A stretch of DNA of 64,000 nt. It comes from Parvibaculaceae bacterium PLY_AMNH_Bact1 (GTDB taxonomy: Bacteria > Pseudomonadota > Alphaproteobacteria > Parvibaculales > Parvibaculaceae). The position numbers and the translations under genes were made by a program. Shown here piece by piece: positions 36,831-46,595 of the stretch. Each line of letters begins with the position of its first letter. Within the stretch, counting starts at the first letter, position 1. The stretch is taken from assembly GCA_032881465.1 (NCBI GenBank), contig CP126168.1:1736001-1800000 (forward strand), written 5' to 3'. The notes below the pieces were generated by a model, which did not search any database, was not told the origin of the DNA, and saw only the letters and a list, made by a program, of their open reading frames with translations.

Positions 36831-37343
36831 TTAGAGGCGGAAACGGATCTGATCAGTCCAGAAGCGTTCGAGCTTATTCAATGTCTTGTTGATCACCTGA
36901 AGCTCTTCCTGGCTCACATCACCAACTTCAGAAATGGTGTCGATGTGCCGGTTGTAGAGCGTGTCGATCGTGTCACAGATTTCCCGGCCCTTCTGGGTCA
37001 AGCGAACACGGACAGACCGTCGGTCCATCTCTGAACGCTGATGGTTGATGTAACCCGCTTCCACAAGTTTCTTCAGATTGTAGGAAACATTCGATCCGAG
37101 ATAGTGACCGCGTGAGCGCAGCTCGCCGGCAGTCATCTCCTGATCCCCAATGTTGAACAAAAGCAGCGCCTGCACGCTGTTGATTTCGACATTGCCACTA
37201 CGATCAAGTTCATCCTTGATTACGTCGAGCAAACGACGGTGAAGCCGCTCAACAAATGTCAGCGCCGTCAGATAAGCCTCACGCGCTTCCGGGGAAGCAC
37301 TCCTTGGCTCACTTGTTTCTGCTTCTTCAATCATCGCACTCAT
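36831..37343 (-). CDS. ldtR: LdtR-type MarR-family regulator
   Basis: Winged-helix regulator of 170 residues. The helical start YLTALTFVERLHRRLLDVIKD, then SVQALLLFNIGDQEMTAGEL and GSNVSYNLKKLVEAGYINHQ and RRSVRVRLTQKG, match the alphaproteobacterial LdtR proteins, which in Liberibacter and Sinorhizobium control the L,D-transpeptidase gene ldtP. An L,D-transpeptidase gene lies at 34552-35865, supporting the assignment. Recognition is by pattern and context, so the symbol is likely but not proven. Confidence 0.8.
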   Translation of the reverse strand: MSAMIEEAETSEPRSASPEAREAYLTALTFVERLHRRLLDVIKDELDRSGNVEINSVQALLLFNIGDQEMTAGELRSRGHYLGSNVSYNLKKLVEAGYINHQRSEMDRRSVRVRLTQKGREICDTIDTLYNRHIDTISEVGDVSQEELQVINKTLNKLERFWTDQIRFRL

Positions 37344-37406
37344 GGAACAAACCTCTACAAATCCGCTCTCGCAGCAAACTCAAACTCTGATCGCCGCAAA
37401 CCCATA

Positions 37407-37428
37407 AACGCCACACTACCCGTGGCGT
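37407..37428 (-). terminator. Hairpin between the globin and ldtR
   Basis: ACGCCAC and GTGGCGT form a perfect 7-base stem with a 7-base loop, 68 bases past the globin stop on the minus strand. A short GTTTATGGGTTT stretch follows in that direction, too weak for a confident terminator. It could also lie in the ldtR promoter region. Confidence 0.4.
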
Positions 37429-37495
37429 CCTAATGGTCGCTTAATCAGAACCTCAAATTTGGCCTAAATTTGGGGATGTTTTCCGTACAGATCGA

Positions 37496-37915
37496 TCATT
37501 CTGCTGCTTGACCGTAGGCAGCGCCTATCATTGTGTCGGAAAGGATTTGGTAAGTATGTTTCCAAGCAGAGTCGACATCTGGGGTATAGGCGTCACCAAG
37601 CCCCTGCTCCAGCGTCCACAACAGAGCCGCACCAACCTTGTCGTAATGCTCGGGCTTGACGCCATAGGCGACATGCCCCTGGCCGAGCTTCTGCACCACA
37701 GGCACCAGAGAGTTCAGATCATTGAGACCAGCCACGGCGATAGTCAGTGTCTTCATGAGCTTTCGCCCCTGCTCTTCCATATCGCCCGAAAAAAGAGGCT
37801 TTACCTCAGGTGCAGTTTCAAACAGGCGGCCATAGAAGAGTTCTGCAGCTTTATCCGCAATAGGTTTAACGGCTTCAAAAGAGCCTTGAACTAGTCCGAT
37901 TTCGGCTGGGGTCAT
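37496..37915 (-). CDS. Single-domain bacterial haemoglobin (flavohaemoglobin-type globin)
   Basis: Heme protein of 139 residues with one globin domain of the Vgb/Hmp type. The B10 tyrosine lies in ELFYGRLFETAPEVKPLF and the proximal F8 histidine in LGQGHVAYGVKPEHYDKVG. There is no FAD/NAD reductase domain, so an external reductase would be needed for NO dioxygenation. Other roles are O2 storage or sensing. It is a single gene between mmsB and ldtR. Confidence 0.9.
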   Translation of the reverse strand: MTPAEIGLVQGSFEAVKPIADKAAELFYGRLFETAPEVKPLFSGDMEEQGRKLMKTLTIAVAGLNDLNSLVPVVQKLGQGHVAYGVKPEHYDKVGAALLWTLEQGLGDAYTPDVDSAWKHTYQILSDTMIGAAYGQAAE

Positions 37916-38005
37916 TTTCTTTTCCTCGCGTTATGCGAGCAAAAGTCTAACCACTACACCCTAAGTCCTAGTTAAGGCCGCCCAACAAGGTCAGTCGCGA
38001 TGGAT

Positions 38006-38896
38006 CTAAAGATCACCCTTCAGCATTTTGATGATGCCAGAAAAATCAACCTGCTCATGGCCACTGGATTCCATGAGGCTGTAAAGAGCTGCCGCCTGCG
38101 CCCCGAGCGGCGTTGCCGCTTTCGCACTTTGGGCGGCTTCCTGCGCCAAACGCAGATCTTTCAACATCATGCCCGCAGTAAAGCCCGCCTGATAATCCCG
38201 GTTCGCCGGTGAACTGGGCACTGGCCCAGGCACAGGACAATAGGAAGTCATCGACCAGCACTGACCCGACGCAGTCGAAGAAATGTCGAACAAAGTCTGG
38301 CCGTCCAGCCCAAGCTTTTCCGCCAAGACGAAGGCCTCAGAAACACCGATCATCGAAATGCCCAACAGCATATTGTTGCAGACCTTAGCGACCTGACCAT
38401 TACCTGCCGCGCCTGCGTGGAAAATATTCTGGCCCATAATGTCGAGATAGGGCTTGGCTGCAGCAAAGGCGGCTTCCTCGCCACCGGCCATGAAGGTCAG
38501 CGTCCCAGCTTCCGCGCCGCCGACACCGCCGGATACGGGCGCGTCGATCATCTTCATACCTGCTGTTTGCGCTTCGACAATCACCGCGCGTGCTGTCGTC
38601 ACGTCGATTGTCGAGGAATCGATGAACAATGTTCCCTTGTCAGCAGTCGCAAGAAGTCCCTGTTCGCCAAGATACACAGAAGAGACATGAGCGCCTGCCG
38701 GCAGCATAGTGACAACGGCATCAACACCGCGGGCAACATCAGAAGCTGAACCTGAAGCAGACGCGCCAGCATCCGTGGCCTTTTTGACAGCGTCGGAAGA
38801 CAGATCAAAAACCGTCAACTCATGCCCGGCCTTGATAAGGTTCTGCGCCATCGGCCCGCCCATATTGCCAAGCCCGATAAATCCAATCTTCGCCAT
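38006..38896 (-). CDS. mmsB: 3-hydroxyisobutyrate dehydrogenase
   Basis: NAD-dependent oxidation of 3-hydroxyisobutyrate to methylmalonate semialdehyde in valine breakdown. The 296-residue protein begins with IGFIGLGNMGGPMAQNL, the beta-hydroxyacid dehydrogenase motif; DAPVSGGVGGAEAGTLTFM and the lysine segment NGQVAKVCNNMLLG are catalytic/substrate segments. It is the third gene of an operon with the 3-hydroxyisobutyryl-CoA hydrolase and acyl-CoA dehydrogenase. mmsA is not in the window. Confidence 0.94.
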   Translation of the reverse strand: MAKIGFIGLGNMGGPMAQNLIKAGHELTVFDLSSDAVKKATDAGASASGSASDVARGVDAVVTMLPAGAHVSSVYLGEQGLLATADKGTLFIDSSTIDVTTARAVIVEAQTAGMKMIDAPVSGGVGGAEAGTLTFMAGGEEAAFAAAKPYLDIMGQNIFHAGAAGNGQVAKVCNNMLLGISMIGVSEAFVLAEKLGLDGQTLFDISSTASGQCWSMTSYCPVPGPVPSSPANRDYQAGFTAGMMLKDLRLAQEAAQSAKAATPLGAQAAALYSLMESSGHEQVDFSGIIKMLKGDL

Positions 38897-38918
38897 CTCT
38901 TGCCTCCCGAAAAATAAC

Positions 38919-39959
38919 TCAGTCGAACGTCAGCTCATTCTCACCAAGTGACGCGAAGTAACCCGCCACCTGCGCGTCTGTAACCGCGTCTAACGACGCA
39001 GGCTGCCAGTTTGGCGCCTGATCCTTGTCAATCACCACAGCTCGCACCCCTTCATAGAAGTCCGGCGCTGCCATAAACCTGTTGGTCAATCGAAATTCGA
39101 GCGACATGCAGTCTTCAAAATCAAGCGCCGCGCCTGCACGGATCTGGCCGTATGCCACGCATGTTGACAGAGGTGACTTGGATCGAATGGTTTCAGCCGT
39201 TTTTGTCGCCCACTCGCCACCGTCCGCGTCTAACCGTTGAAGAATGGCGTCCACACTATCAGCGCTAAAGGCAGCATCAATCTGACCTTGTAATTCTGCA
39301 AGCGGCGCAGCATCTGTCGCTTGTGCTTCTGCAGCTATCGCAGCAGCCACAGCTTCACCCTCGACAAGCCGAGCGAGAAGAGCATCGTGCCTATCTGCCG
39401 GCACGAAAGCATCTGCGATCCCGGCATAAACAGCATCCGCAACTTTCAGGCGTGCGCCCGTCAGGCCTAGATACATGCCGACTTTCCCTGGGCAACGCGG
39501 CAGAAAATAGGTGCCGCCGACATCAGGAAACAAACCAATCCCGGTTTCTGGCATAGCGAACGTAAGACGCTCTGAAGCAACGCGATGGCTACCATTGACC
39601 GACACACCGACGCCGCCGCCCATATTGATCCCGCTCATGAGAGCCACATAGGGTTTTGGATAGCGTTTGATATAGCGGTTGAGACGATACTCATCGCGGT
39701 AAAAATTGATCACCTCAGGCGAACCAGCTTTCCCCTGATCATGAAGCACCCGAATGTCACCACCAGCGCAAAAGGCCTTCTCGCCGGCTGCCTGAATGAC
39801 GACAGCAGAAATCGCACCGTTTTCTGCCCATTGCTCAAGCTGGGGATGAAGCTGCTTCACCATATTATAGGTGAGCGCGTTCAGCACTTTTGGACGATTA
39901 AGGGTAACCAGACCAATCGGCCCGCGTTGCTCAAATAGAATTTCCGGCTCGTCGCTCAT
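38919..39959 (-). CDS. 3-hydroxyisobutyryl-CoA hydrolase
   Basis: Crotonase-fold thioesterase that releases 3-hydroxyisobutyrate from its CoA ester. At 346 residues it is the length of HIBCH and longer than enoyl-CoA hydratases. AGGDIRVLHDQG and INMGGGVGVSVNGSHRVA line the oxyanion hole, and PETGIGLFPDVGGTYFLPR is the HIBCH signature with catalytic glutamate. The position between isobutyryl-CoA dehydrogenase and mmsB, 8 bases after the former, confirms the valine pathway. Confidence 0.94.
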   Translation of the reverse strand: MSDEPEILFEQRGPIGLVTLNRPKVLNALTYNMVKQLHPQLEQWAENGAISAVVIQAAGEKAFCAGGDIRVLHDQGKAGSPEVINFYRDEYRLNRYIKRYPKPYVALMSGINMGGGVGVSVNGSHRVASERLTFAMPETGIGLFPDVGGTYFLPRCPGKVGMYLGLTGARLKVADAVYAGIADAFVPADRHDALLARLVEGEAVAAAIAAEAQATDAAPLAELQGQIDAAFSADSVDAILQRLDADGGEWATKTAETIRSKSPLSTCVAYGQIRAGAALDFEDCMSLEFRLTNRFMAAPDFYEGVRAVVIDKDQAPNWQPASLDAVTDAQVAGYFASLGENELTFD

Positions 39960-39967
39960 TTGGGTCT

Positions 39968-41107
39968 TCAGTCTTTCAACATCTCGCGCGCAATGATGAC
40001 GCGCATAATTTCATTGGTCCCTTCGAGGATTTGATGCACGCGCACATCCCGCAGATGCCGTTCCAACGGGTAGTCTTTTAGGTAGCCGTATCCGCCATGG
40101 ATCTGCAGCGCCTCATTGACGACACGGAATCCCGTGTCGGTCGCGAACCGTTTTGCCATCGCCGCCTGCATGGTTGCATCAGGAGCCTTAGCATCCACCT
40201 TCACGGCTGCTTGATAGAGCAGCAGGCGCGCAGCCTCCAGTTCCGTCGCCATGTCAGCCAATTTGAACTGCAACGCCTGAAAGTCTGCAAGCGGTCGACC
40301 AAATTGTTTGCGTTCCTGCATATAGGCTTTCGCGGTCTCAAGGGCTGTTTGCGCCGTACCAAGCGAGCAAGCGCCAATGTTCAAGCGTCCACCATCAAGC
40401 CCCATCATCGCAATTTTAAAGCCCTGGCCTTCTTCGCCAATCAGGTTCTGGGCGGGAACACGGGCATCTTCAAAAATTACGGCGGCTGTTGGCTGGCTGT
40501 TCCAACCCATTTTTCTCTCAGTCGCGCCAAAAGAGAGACCAGGCGTGCCTTTCTCTACGACCAGACAGGACACGCCTTTCGGCCCTTCTCCGCCGGTGCG
40601 CACCATGCAGACATACACATCTGAAGTGCCGCTTCCGGATATGAAAGCTTTTGAACCATTCAGCACATAATGATCGCCATCTCGTTCTGCTTTGGTCCGA
40701 AGCGACGCTGCATCCGATCCAGATCCTGGTTCGGTCAGGCAGTAAGACGCTATCTTGTTCATGCTCGTGAGGTCTGGCAACCACTTAGAGCGCTGCTCAT
40801 CGGACCCGAAGCGGTCAATCATCCAGGACGCCATGTTGTGGATCGACATATAGGCGGCTGTGGATGTGCACCCAGCAGACAAGGCTTCAAAGATCAGCGC
40901 CGCATCAAGGCGGGTGAGTGCTGACCCCCCCACATCTTCACGCACATAAATCCCTGCAAAGCCAAGGGCAGCGGCTTTCCGCATGGTCTCAACCGGGAAG
41001 ATCGCGTCCCGGTCCCATTCAGCGGCGAAGGGAGCCAACTCGTCCTGGGCAAACCCCCGCGCAACGTCCTGAAACGCCTGCTGCTCCTCTGACAAATCAA
41101 ACTGCAT
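39968..41107 (-). CDS. Acyl-CoA dehydrogenase, probably isobutyryl-CoA
   Basis: FAD flavoenzyme giving methacrylyl-CoA from isobutyryl-CoA. The ATG at 41107, preceded by GGGAGGTGG, gives 379 residues; an upstream reading to 41188 is not supported. [19 protein letters not shown] and [19 protein letters not shown] are FAD/substrate segments; the catalytic glutamate is in [11 protein letters not shown], as in ACAD8. The operon context, not sequence alone, favours isobutyryl-CoA over other short branched acyl-CoAs. Confidence 0.92.
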   Translation of the reverse strand: MQFDLSEEQQAFQDVARGFAQDELAPFAAEWDRDAIFPVETMRKAAALGFAGIYVREDVGGSALTRLDAALIFEALSAGCTSTAAYMSIHNMASWMIDRFGSDEQRSKWLPDLTSMNKIASYCLTEPGSGSDAASLRTKAERDGDHYVLNGSKAFISGSGTSDVYVCMVRTGGEGPKGVSCLVVEKGTPGLSFGATERKMGWNSQPTAAVIFEDARVPAQNLIGEEGQGFKIAMMGLDGGRLNIGACSLGTAQTALETAKAYMQERKQFGRPLADFQALQFKLADMATELEAARLLLYQAAVKVDAKAPDATMQAAMAKRFATDTGFRVVNEALQIHGGYGYLKDYPLERHLRDVRVHQILEGTNEIMRVIIAREMLKD

Positions 41108-41288
41108 AACGCCACCTCCCGCTTGGATACGTATTGAGCGTACGCATCTCGTTCCGTGGGTGATAAAAGCCCGGTAATCCCCTGTCAAACAAGCCTTTTC
41201 TCACAAAGCGGACCCTACGGAATGTTGCCAGCCTGCCCCCCAGCCGATATGACAGAACCAGCATAATAAGAAATGAGAGCCTGAGCCC

Positions 41289-42284
41289 GTGCCCACAAAT
41301 CCAACATTTCCGAGCACTCGAATGCGCCGCAACCGTCATAGCGATTGGTCGAGGCGCCTCGTGTCAGAAAACAAGCTCAGCATAGATGATCTGATCTGGC
41401 CGCTCTTTGTTTTTGAGGGGTCCGGCAGAGAAGCCGTCTCGACAATGCCGGGTGTTGATCGGCTCTCGATAGACGAAGTAGTAAAATCAGCGGAAGCAGC
41501 AGCAGAGATTGGCATCCCTGTCATCGCGCTCTTCCCCTATACAGATTCAGAAGGCCGCACGCCGGGTGGTGAACTGGCAATGGACCCGGACAATCTGGTT
41601 TGCCGCACGGTCCGCGCCATCAAACAGGCCGTTCCAAACATTGGCGTTCTCTGTGATGTGGCCCTCGATCCCTATACCAGCCACGGCCATGACGGCGTTA
41701 TGGACGGCGAGGTGATCCTCAATGACGAGACGGTTGAAATCCTCGTGAAGCAATCCCTGGTGCAGGTGGAGGCCGGCTGCGACATCATCGCGCCGTCTGA
41801 CATGATGGACGGACGGGTTGCCGCGATCCGCAATGGTCTGGAGGCAGCCGGGCACACCAACACCCAAATCATGGCTTATGCCGCAAAATATGCGTCAGCC
41901 TTTTACGGCCCCTTCCGCGATGCCATAGGCTCAACAGGTGCCCTGAAAGGCGACAAACGGACCTACCAGATGGACCCGGCCAATACGGATGAAGCGCTCC
42001 GCGAAGTGGCTCTCGACATCGCAGAAGGCGCTGACTTTGTCATGGTCAAACCCGGCATGCCTTATCTCGACATCGTCACCCGCGTGAAGCAGGAATTTGG
42101 CGTGCCGACCTTTGCCTATCAAGTGTCAGGTGAATATTCGATGCTCGCTGGCAGCATAGAGCGTGGCTGGCTCGACCGGGACAGGGTGATCCTAGAAGCC
42201 TTGACCGCCTTCAAGCGCGCTGGCGCCGACGGCGTCCTCACCTACTTCGCGATGGATACGGCAAAGCTGCTGACAGAGAAGTAA
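41289..42284 (+). CDS. hemB: Delta-aminolevulinic acid dehydratase (porphobilinogen synthase)
   Basis: Condenses two 5-aminolevulinates to porphobilinogen, next after HemA. The GTG at 41289 gives 331 residues; ATG at 41322 is a shorter alternative. Active-site lysines are in MAYAAKYASAFYGPFRDA and FVMVKPGMPYLD. CDVALDPYTSHGHDG has Asp and Ala where zinc-dependent enzymes have cysteines, so it should be of the Mg/K-dependent kind usual in alphaproteobacteria. It is divergent from the valine operon. Confidence 0.96.
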   Translation: MPTNPTFPSTRMRRNRHSDWSRRLVSENKLSIDDLIWPLFVFEGSGREAVSTMPGVDRLSIDEVVKSAEAAAEIGIPVIALFPYTDSEGRTPGGELAMDPDNLVCRTVRAIKQAVPNIGVLCDVALDPYTSHGHDGVMDGEVILNDETVEILVKQSLVQVEAGCDIIAPSDMMDGRVAAIRNGLEAAGHTNTQIMAYAAKYASAFYGPFRDAIGSTGALKGDKRTYQMDPANTDEALREVALDIAEGADFVMVKPGMPYLDIVTRVKQEFGVPTFAYQVSGEYSMLAGSIERGWLDRDRVILEALTAFKRAGADGVLTYFAMDTAKLLTEK

Positions 42285-42300
42285 ATCGCTGACGGATACG

Positions 42301-43173
42301 CTATGTGCGCTTCAACCGCGCAATCAGGCTAGACGTGTCCCACCGATTGCCGCCCATCTCCTGCACGTCTGCATAGAACTGGTCGACGAGCGCCGCAACT
42401 GGGAGCTGTGAACCATTGCGACGGGCTTCTTCCAGACAAATCGCCAAATCCTTGCGCATCCAATCAACCGCAAACCCGTGCTCAAATTCACCCGCGATCA
42501 TTGTCTCAAAACGGTTTTCCATCTGCCAGGATTGCGCAGCCCCTTTAGAAATCACCTCAATCACGGCCGCCGCATCAAGACCGGCGTTCTCAGCAAACTG
42601 AATGCCTTCGGAAAGACTTTGCACCAGACCCGCGATACAAATCTGATTGACCATCTTGGTGAGCTGCCCGGCGCCAGCAGGCCCCATCAACCGGACAGAC
42701 TTTGAAAAACAGTCAATCAATGGTTCTGCCTTTTGAAAAACGGCTTCCTCACCGCCGACCATAACCGTCAGAGCGCCATTCTGCGCCCCGGCCTGACCAC
42801 CAGAGACCGGCGCATCAAGAACACCTATTCCCTGGCCTCCTCCAATTTCAGCAAGCTCTCGGGCTACGCCGGCAGAAGCTGTCGTGTGATCCACAAAAAC
42901 AGCGCCGGAACTCATTCCGGCAAACACTCCAGTTTCGCCGATCGTCACGCCCCGCAAATCGTCATCATTGCCAACGCAGGCAAACACAAAATCAGCGCCC
43001 TTGGCTGCTTCTGCCGGCGTGGGGGCCATAGTGCCCCCATGCTGGGCAACCCATTTTTCTGCCGTTGCGCTCGTCCGGTTGAACACCGTCACAGCGTGAC
43101 CCATTTGACTTAAGTGGCCCGCCATCGGGTAGCCCATCACGCCAAGTCCAATAAATGCGACTGATTTGTCCAC
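42301..43173 (-). CDS. NAD(P)-dependent beta-hydroxyacid dehydrogenase family protein
   Basis: Paralogue of mmsB, about 290 residues from a GTG at 43173 (VDKSVAFIGLGVMGYPM); an ATG at 43242 would add 23 residues of unlikely sequence and a GTG lies at 43179, so the start is unsettled. DHTTASAGVARELAE, DAPVSGGQAGAQNGALTVMV and QLTKMVNQICIAG are family segments. It could be a 2-hydroxy-3-oxopropionate reductase, 3-hydroxyisobutyrate dehydrogenase or another related enzyme. It lies alone, convergent with hemB. Confidence 0.85.
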   Translation of the reverse strand: MDKSVAFIGLGVMGYPMAGHLSQMGHAVTVFNRTSATAEKWVAQHGGTMAPTPAEAAKGADFVFACVGNDDDLRGVTIGETGVFAGMSSGAVFVDHTTASAGVARELAEIGGGQGIGVLDAPVSGGQAGAQNGALTVMVGGEEAVFQKAEPLIDCFSKSVRLMGPAGAGQLTKMVNQICIAGLVQSLSEGIQFAENAGLDAAAVIEVISKGAAQSWQMENRFETMIAGEFEHGFAVDWMRKDLAICLEEARRNGSQLPVAALVDQFYADVQEMGGNRWDTSSLIARLKRT

Positions 43174-43274
43174 GCCCACTGTTTTTGCCCTTATTCTGGT
43201 AGCTGGACCCCTTTTGTAGCGGACACGCCCCCCATAACGCAAAAAGCCCCCAATTTAGAGAGATCAACGGAAAC

Positions 43275-45680
43275 ATGAGCACAGCATTGAAAATCGGGAA
43301 ATGGGCAGGAATTGTTTTGTTGGCGGTAGTCGCCGTAGTCAGCCTCCTTCTTATGGACCGCTATGGTGCCGCCCGCCAATCAGTTGATGCCCATGACGGC
43401 AGTTTTCAGCTTGCTGGTCTCACTGCCCCTGTTGAAATCATCCGAGATCCAAACAGTGTGCCCCATATTTTTGGCACCAGTGAGGAAGATGTCGCTTTTG
43501 GCCTCGGTGTGACCCATGCGCAAGATCGCCTCTGGCAAATGGAGCTTTTCCGCCGTGTTGGCCAGGGACGCCTGGCTGAACTCCTCGGCAGCTTCGCCCT
43601 GCCCGCTGATCGATATCTCCGTACTCTCGATTTATATGGCCAAGCTCAAGCAACGGTGCCCGCACTCGCTCCCGAAACCCAAACAATGTTGGCCGCATAC
43701 GCAGCTGGCGTGAACTCCTATTTGGCGCAACGCAAAATCCCACTGCCGCCGGAATTCCTCTTCATGGCCCATTCCCCTGAGCCCTGGGAGCCAGCAGACT
43801 CTGTCGTCATGATCAAACTTCTGGCGCTTGGCCTCTCTGGCAATGCGACACGAGAACTCTCACGAGCGCGGCTGGCGGAAGTGCTGACGACGGACCAACT
43901 GGCAGCCTTCTTCCCACCCTATCCGGGAGACGGTCCGGTCGCCCTGCCCGATCTGGCAACCCTGTATGCGGATACACCAATCCGAGAGGCTGCCGCCGCA
44001 ATCCCCGACATCGGCCCCAAAGGCGCATCCAACAATTGGGTTGTGGATGGGCGCTACACGGCAAGTGGCAAGCCCCTGCTTGCGAATGACCCACACCTCG
44101 GCATGCTCGCCCCATCGATCTGGTATCTCGCCCATCTCGCCTACCCGGACCGCAATGTCGTCGGTGGCACAATAGCGGGCGTTCCAAGCGTCGTTCTCGG
44201 GCGAAACGACCACATCGCCTGGGGGTATACAAATACCGGCCCCGACACGCAGGATCTCTATGTCGAAAAGCTGAACCCGGACAATGCAAACGAGTATCTG
44301 ACACCTGATGGATACCAGCCATTCGAAGAGCGGACAGAAATCATAAAAGTGCGCTTCGGCAAGGATGAGACTTTCACGGTCCGTTCAACCAGAAATGGCC
44401 CGGTCCTCCCGTCTGATTTTTTTGGTGCCGACGAACTCATCGAAGAAGGTCATGTCCTAGCTCTCTCCTGGACCGCGTTTGCAAGTCCAGACCTCACAAT
44501 TGAGGCAGGCCATAACATTACCAAAGCCCAGAATTTCGAAGAGTTCCGAGATGCCCTGCGCTCGTACGTGGCCCCCATGCAGAACATGGTATTCGCAAAT
44601 GTCGACGGCGAAATTGGCTTTATCGCACCGGCACAAATCCCTGTGCGCAATGAAGCCCATGAAACCCAAGGCCTTATTCCGACACCAGGCTGGAAGACAG
44701 AAAACAGTTGGATCGGAACGATCCCCTTCGAGGGTCTCCCACAAACGTTCAACCCGCCGAGTGGCAAAATCGTTACCGCAAATAACAAAATTGTCTCTGA
44801 TAGCTATCCCTATTCCATCACCAAACAATGGGATCTTCCCTACCGAGCCGTGCGTATTGAAGAATTGTTGGCCGCGTCCACCGATCACACGGTCGAGAGC
44901 TTCAACAAGATGTTGATGGACAATGGGTCAAGCTTCGCGGCGAAATTCTCACCAATGCTTCTCAGCTTGGCGACAGACACCGCTGAGACCGCCCCGGTGC
45001 GTGCGCGCCTTGCCACCTGGGATCACAGAATGGATGGAGACAAGGCAGAACCCATTCTCTTCCTCAGCTGGATGCGGGAGCTCACCCGTCTTGTTTATGC
45101 CGACGAGCTGCAGGAAGAATTCGCATCCCGCTGGCGGTTCCACCCCGTGTTCATGGAACAGGTCCTGACCGGTATTGAAGGTAAAGAAATATGGTGCGAC
45201 AACACCACAACGCTAGACGTGGAAGAAACCTGCGTCGATCTTGTCGATGAAGCGCTGACAAAGGCCCTTACTGATGCGAAGATAAGATTTGGCGATGATG
45301 TGAACGCCTGGCGGTGGGACGAAGCGCACCCTGTTGTAAATCGCCACATTCCCGGATCATTTCTACCGCTGTTGGGGGAAGCTTTGACGATTGCCCGTCC
45401 GTCATCGGGTGGCAATCACACCATCAATCGCGGACAACATTCTATCGGGTCCAGCAATCCATTTGATAACATCCACGCAGCTGGCTACCGCGCGGTCTAC
45501 GATCTCGCTGACCTTGATGCATCGCGCTACATGATTTCAACGGGCCAATCAGGCAACCCTTTTTCACCAGACTTTGATCACATGGCGACGAACTGGGCTG
45601 GAGGAGGAAGCATCACCATTGCAACAGACCGCGCCTCTATCGATGCCAAATCCCGGATGAAACTCTCACCCGCTTCCTGA
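43275..45680 (+). CDS. Penicillin acylase (Ntn-hydrolase) family protein
   Basis: Periplasmic hydrolase of 801 residues with an N-terminal hydrophobic segment (AGIVLLAVVAVVSLLLM). Family enzymes mature by self-cleavage into alpha and beta chains, the new beta N-terminus being serine; here S252 in GPKGASNNWVVDGR is the candidate nucleophile. YAAGVNSYL, NDPHLGM and NHTINRGQHS are conserved family segments. Members cleave acyl groups from penicillins, cephalosporins or acyl-homoserine lactones, so quorum quenching is one option; substrate is not predictable. It is convergent with the Exb operon, 3 bases from its last gene. Confidence 0.9.
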   Translation: MSTALKIGKWAGIVLLAVVAVVSLLLMDRYGAARQSVDAHDGSFQLAGLTAPVEIIRDPNSVPHIFGTSEEDVAFGLGVTHAQDRLWQMELFRRVGQGRLAELLGSFALPADRYLRTLDLYGQAQATVPALAPETQTMLAAYAAGVNSYLAQRKIPLPPEFLFMAHSPEPWEPADSVVMIKLLALGLSGNATRELSRARLAEVLTTDQLAAFFPPYPGDGPVALPDLATLYADTPIREAAAAIPDIGPKGASNNWVVDGRYTASGKPLLANDPHLGMLAPSIWYLAHLAYPDRNVVGGTIAGVPSVVLGRNDHIAWGYTNTGPDTQDLYVEKLNPDNANEYLTPDGYQPFEERTEIIKVRFGKDETFTVRSTRNGPVLPSDFFGADELIEEGHVLALSWTAFASPDLTIEAGHNITKAQNFEEFRDALRSYVAPMQNMVFANVDGEIGFIAPAQIPVRNEAHETQGLIPTPGWKTENSWIGTIPFEGLPQTFNPPSGKIVTANNKIVSDSYPYSITKQWDLPYRAVRIEELLAASTDHTVESFNKMLMDNGSSFAAKFSPMLLSLATDTAETAPVRARLATWDHRMDGDKAEPILFLSWMRELTRLVYADELQEEFASRWRFHPVFMEQVLTGIEGKEIWCDNTTTLDVEETCVDLVDEALTKALTDAKIRFGDDVNAWRWDEAHPVVNRHIPGSFLPLLGEALTIARPSSGGNHTINRGQHSIGSSNPFDNIHAAGYRAVYDLADLDASRYMISTGQSGNPFSPDFDHMATNWAGGGSITIATDRASIDAKSRMKLSPAS

Positions 45681-45683
45681 GGC

Positions 45684-46595
45684 TTAGCGGATGGAGCCTT
45701 CACCGGCAAGACGGTAAGACTTGCAGTGTGGAGACGAATTGCGCAAACACTGTGCGTAATAGAGGCGCAAGACCGACCCATCGAGGTTCATGTCATAACA
45801 ATCCTTGGTGCCATAGGAGATGATTTCTGATTGATGGCACCAGCGATTGCCTTCAATCCACCAACGGCCACTTCCGCGCTTCGAGCGGGTAGACGATCGT
45901 TCTTGGTGGTAGGTCTTATAGTGATAGTAGATCAGCTTCACGCGGCTGGTACCGTCCGCATTCAACTGGATCTCAACATTGGTTAGACGGTTGCCCCCCT
46001 GAATGTCCAGACGACCCATCTCAAGATAAAGCGTCTGACCGGTGAGCCGCGCACTGATCGCGTTTCCGGTAAGTGAATTGCCGGGACGGTTGCGGATCGT
46101 CTCTTCCAAATTACCGCCGCCGCCATAGTGATCATATCCAACAATCCCAGTCGATCCACCGGGAGTAGCAACCTCTTCTTCGCCACGCTGCTGCGTGGTC
46201 GCCGCTTCTTGTGGCTGTACATCTTCATTGCGCCGCGTTGGCAACTGATCGGTCACCTGAGGTTTGGGCTCTGGCTTCACCTCAGGTTTTGGTTCTGGCT
46301 TAGGTTCTGGCTCGGGCGTGGGCTCAGGCACCGGATCGATGTCCGCATCCGCGAAAGTCGGAGTTTGTTGATCCGACCCATCAATTTGGGCCGCAGCGTC
46401 ACCATTATTGTCCAGCCCAGCAGCTAGCTGGAAGGTCAAGGAATCGCCATCGCCAGGTCCTTCTGACCCAAATATTCCCCCACCTAATATAAAATAGACC
46501 ACCACAAGCAAATGAAGGCCAAGAGACCAAAGCAACACGGTTCGAAGACGTGGCGCTTCAAACCCAACCAGGTGGTCTGGTTCAGCAACACTCAT
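45684..46595 (-). CDS. TonB-like protein with unusual cysteine-containing C-terminal domain
   Basis: Predicted partner of the adjacent ExbB/ExbD genes, 303 residues. One N-terminal membrane helix (VLLWSLGLHLLVVVYFILGG, near residues 20-40) and a Pro/Glu/Lys-rich periplasmic segment (residues 88-115, repeats of PEPKPEPK) are as in TonB. The last 125 residues are not a TonB C-terminal domain: they hold four cysteines (253, 266, 283, 291), GSGRWWIEGNRWC and DCYDMNLDGSVLRLYY, and resemble the small lipocalin-like DUF995 type by eye. It overlaps the second ExbD gene by 4 bases. It may not contact TonB-dependent receptors; function unknown. Confidence 0.7.
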   Translation of the reverse strand: MSVAEPDHLVGFEAPRLRTVLLWSLGLHLLVVVYFILGGGIFGSEGPGDGDSLTFQLAAGLDNNGDAAAQIDGSDQQTPTFADADIDPVPEPTPEPEPKPEPKPEVKPEPKPQVTDQLPTRRNEDVQPQEAATTQQRGEEEVATPGGSTGIVGYDHYGGGGNLEETIRNRPGNSLTGNAISARLTGQTLYLEMGRLDIQGGNRLTNVEIQLNADGTSRVKLIYYHYKTYHQERSSTRSKRGSGRWWIEGNRWCHQSEIISYGTKDCYDMNLDGSVLRLYYAQCLRNSSPHCKSYRLAGEGSIR

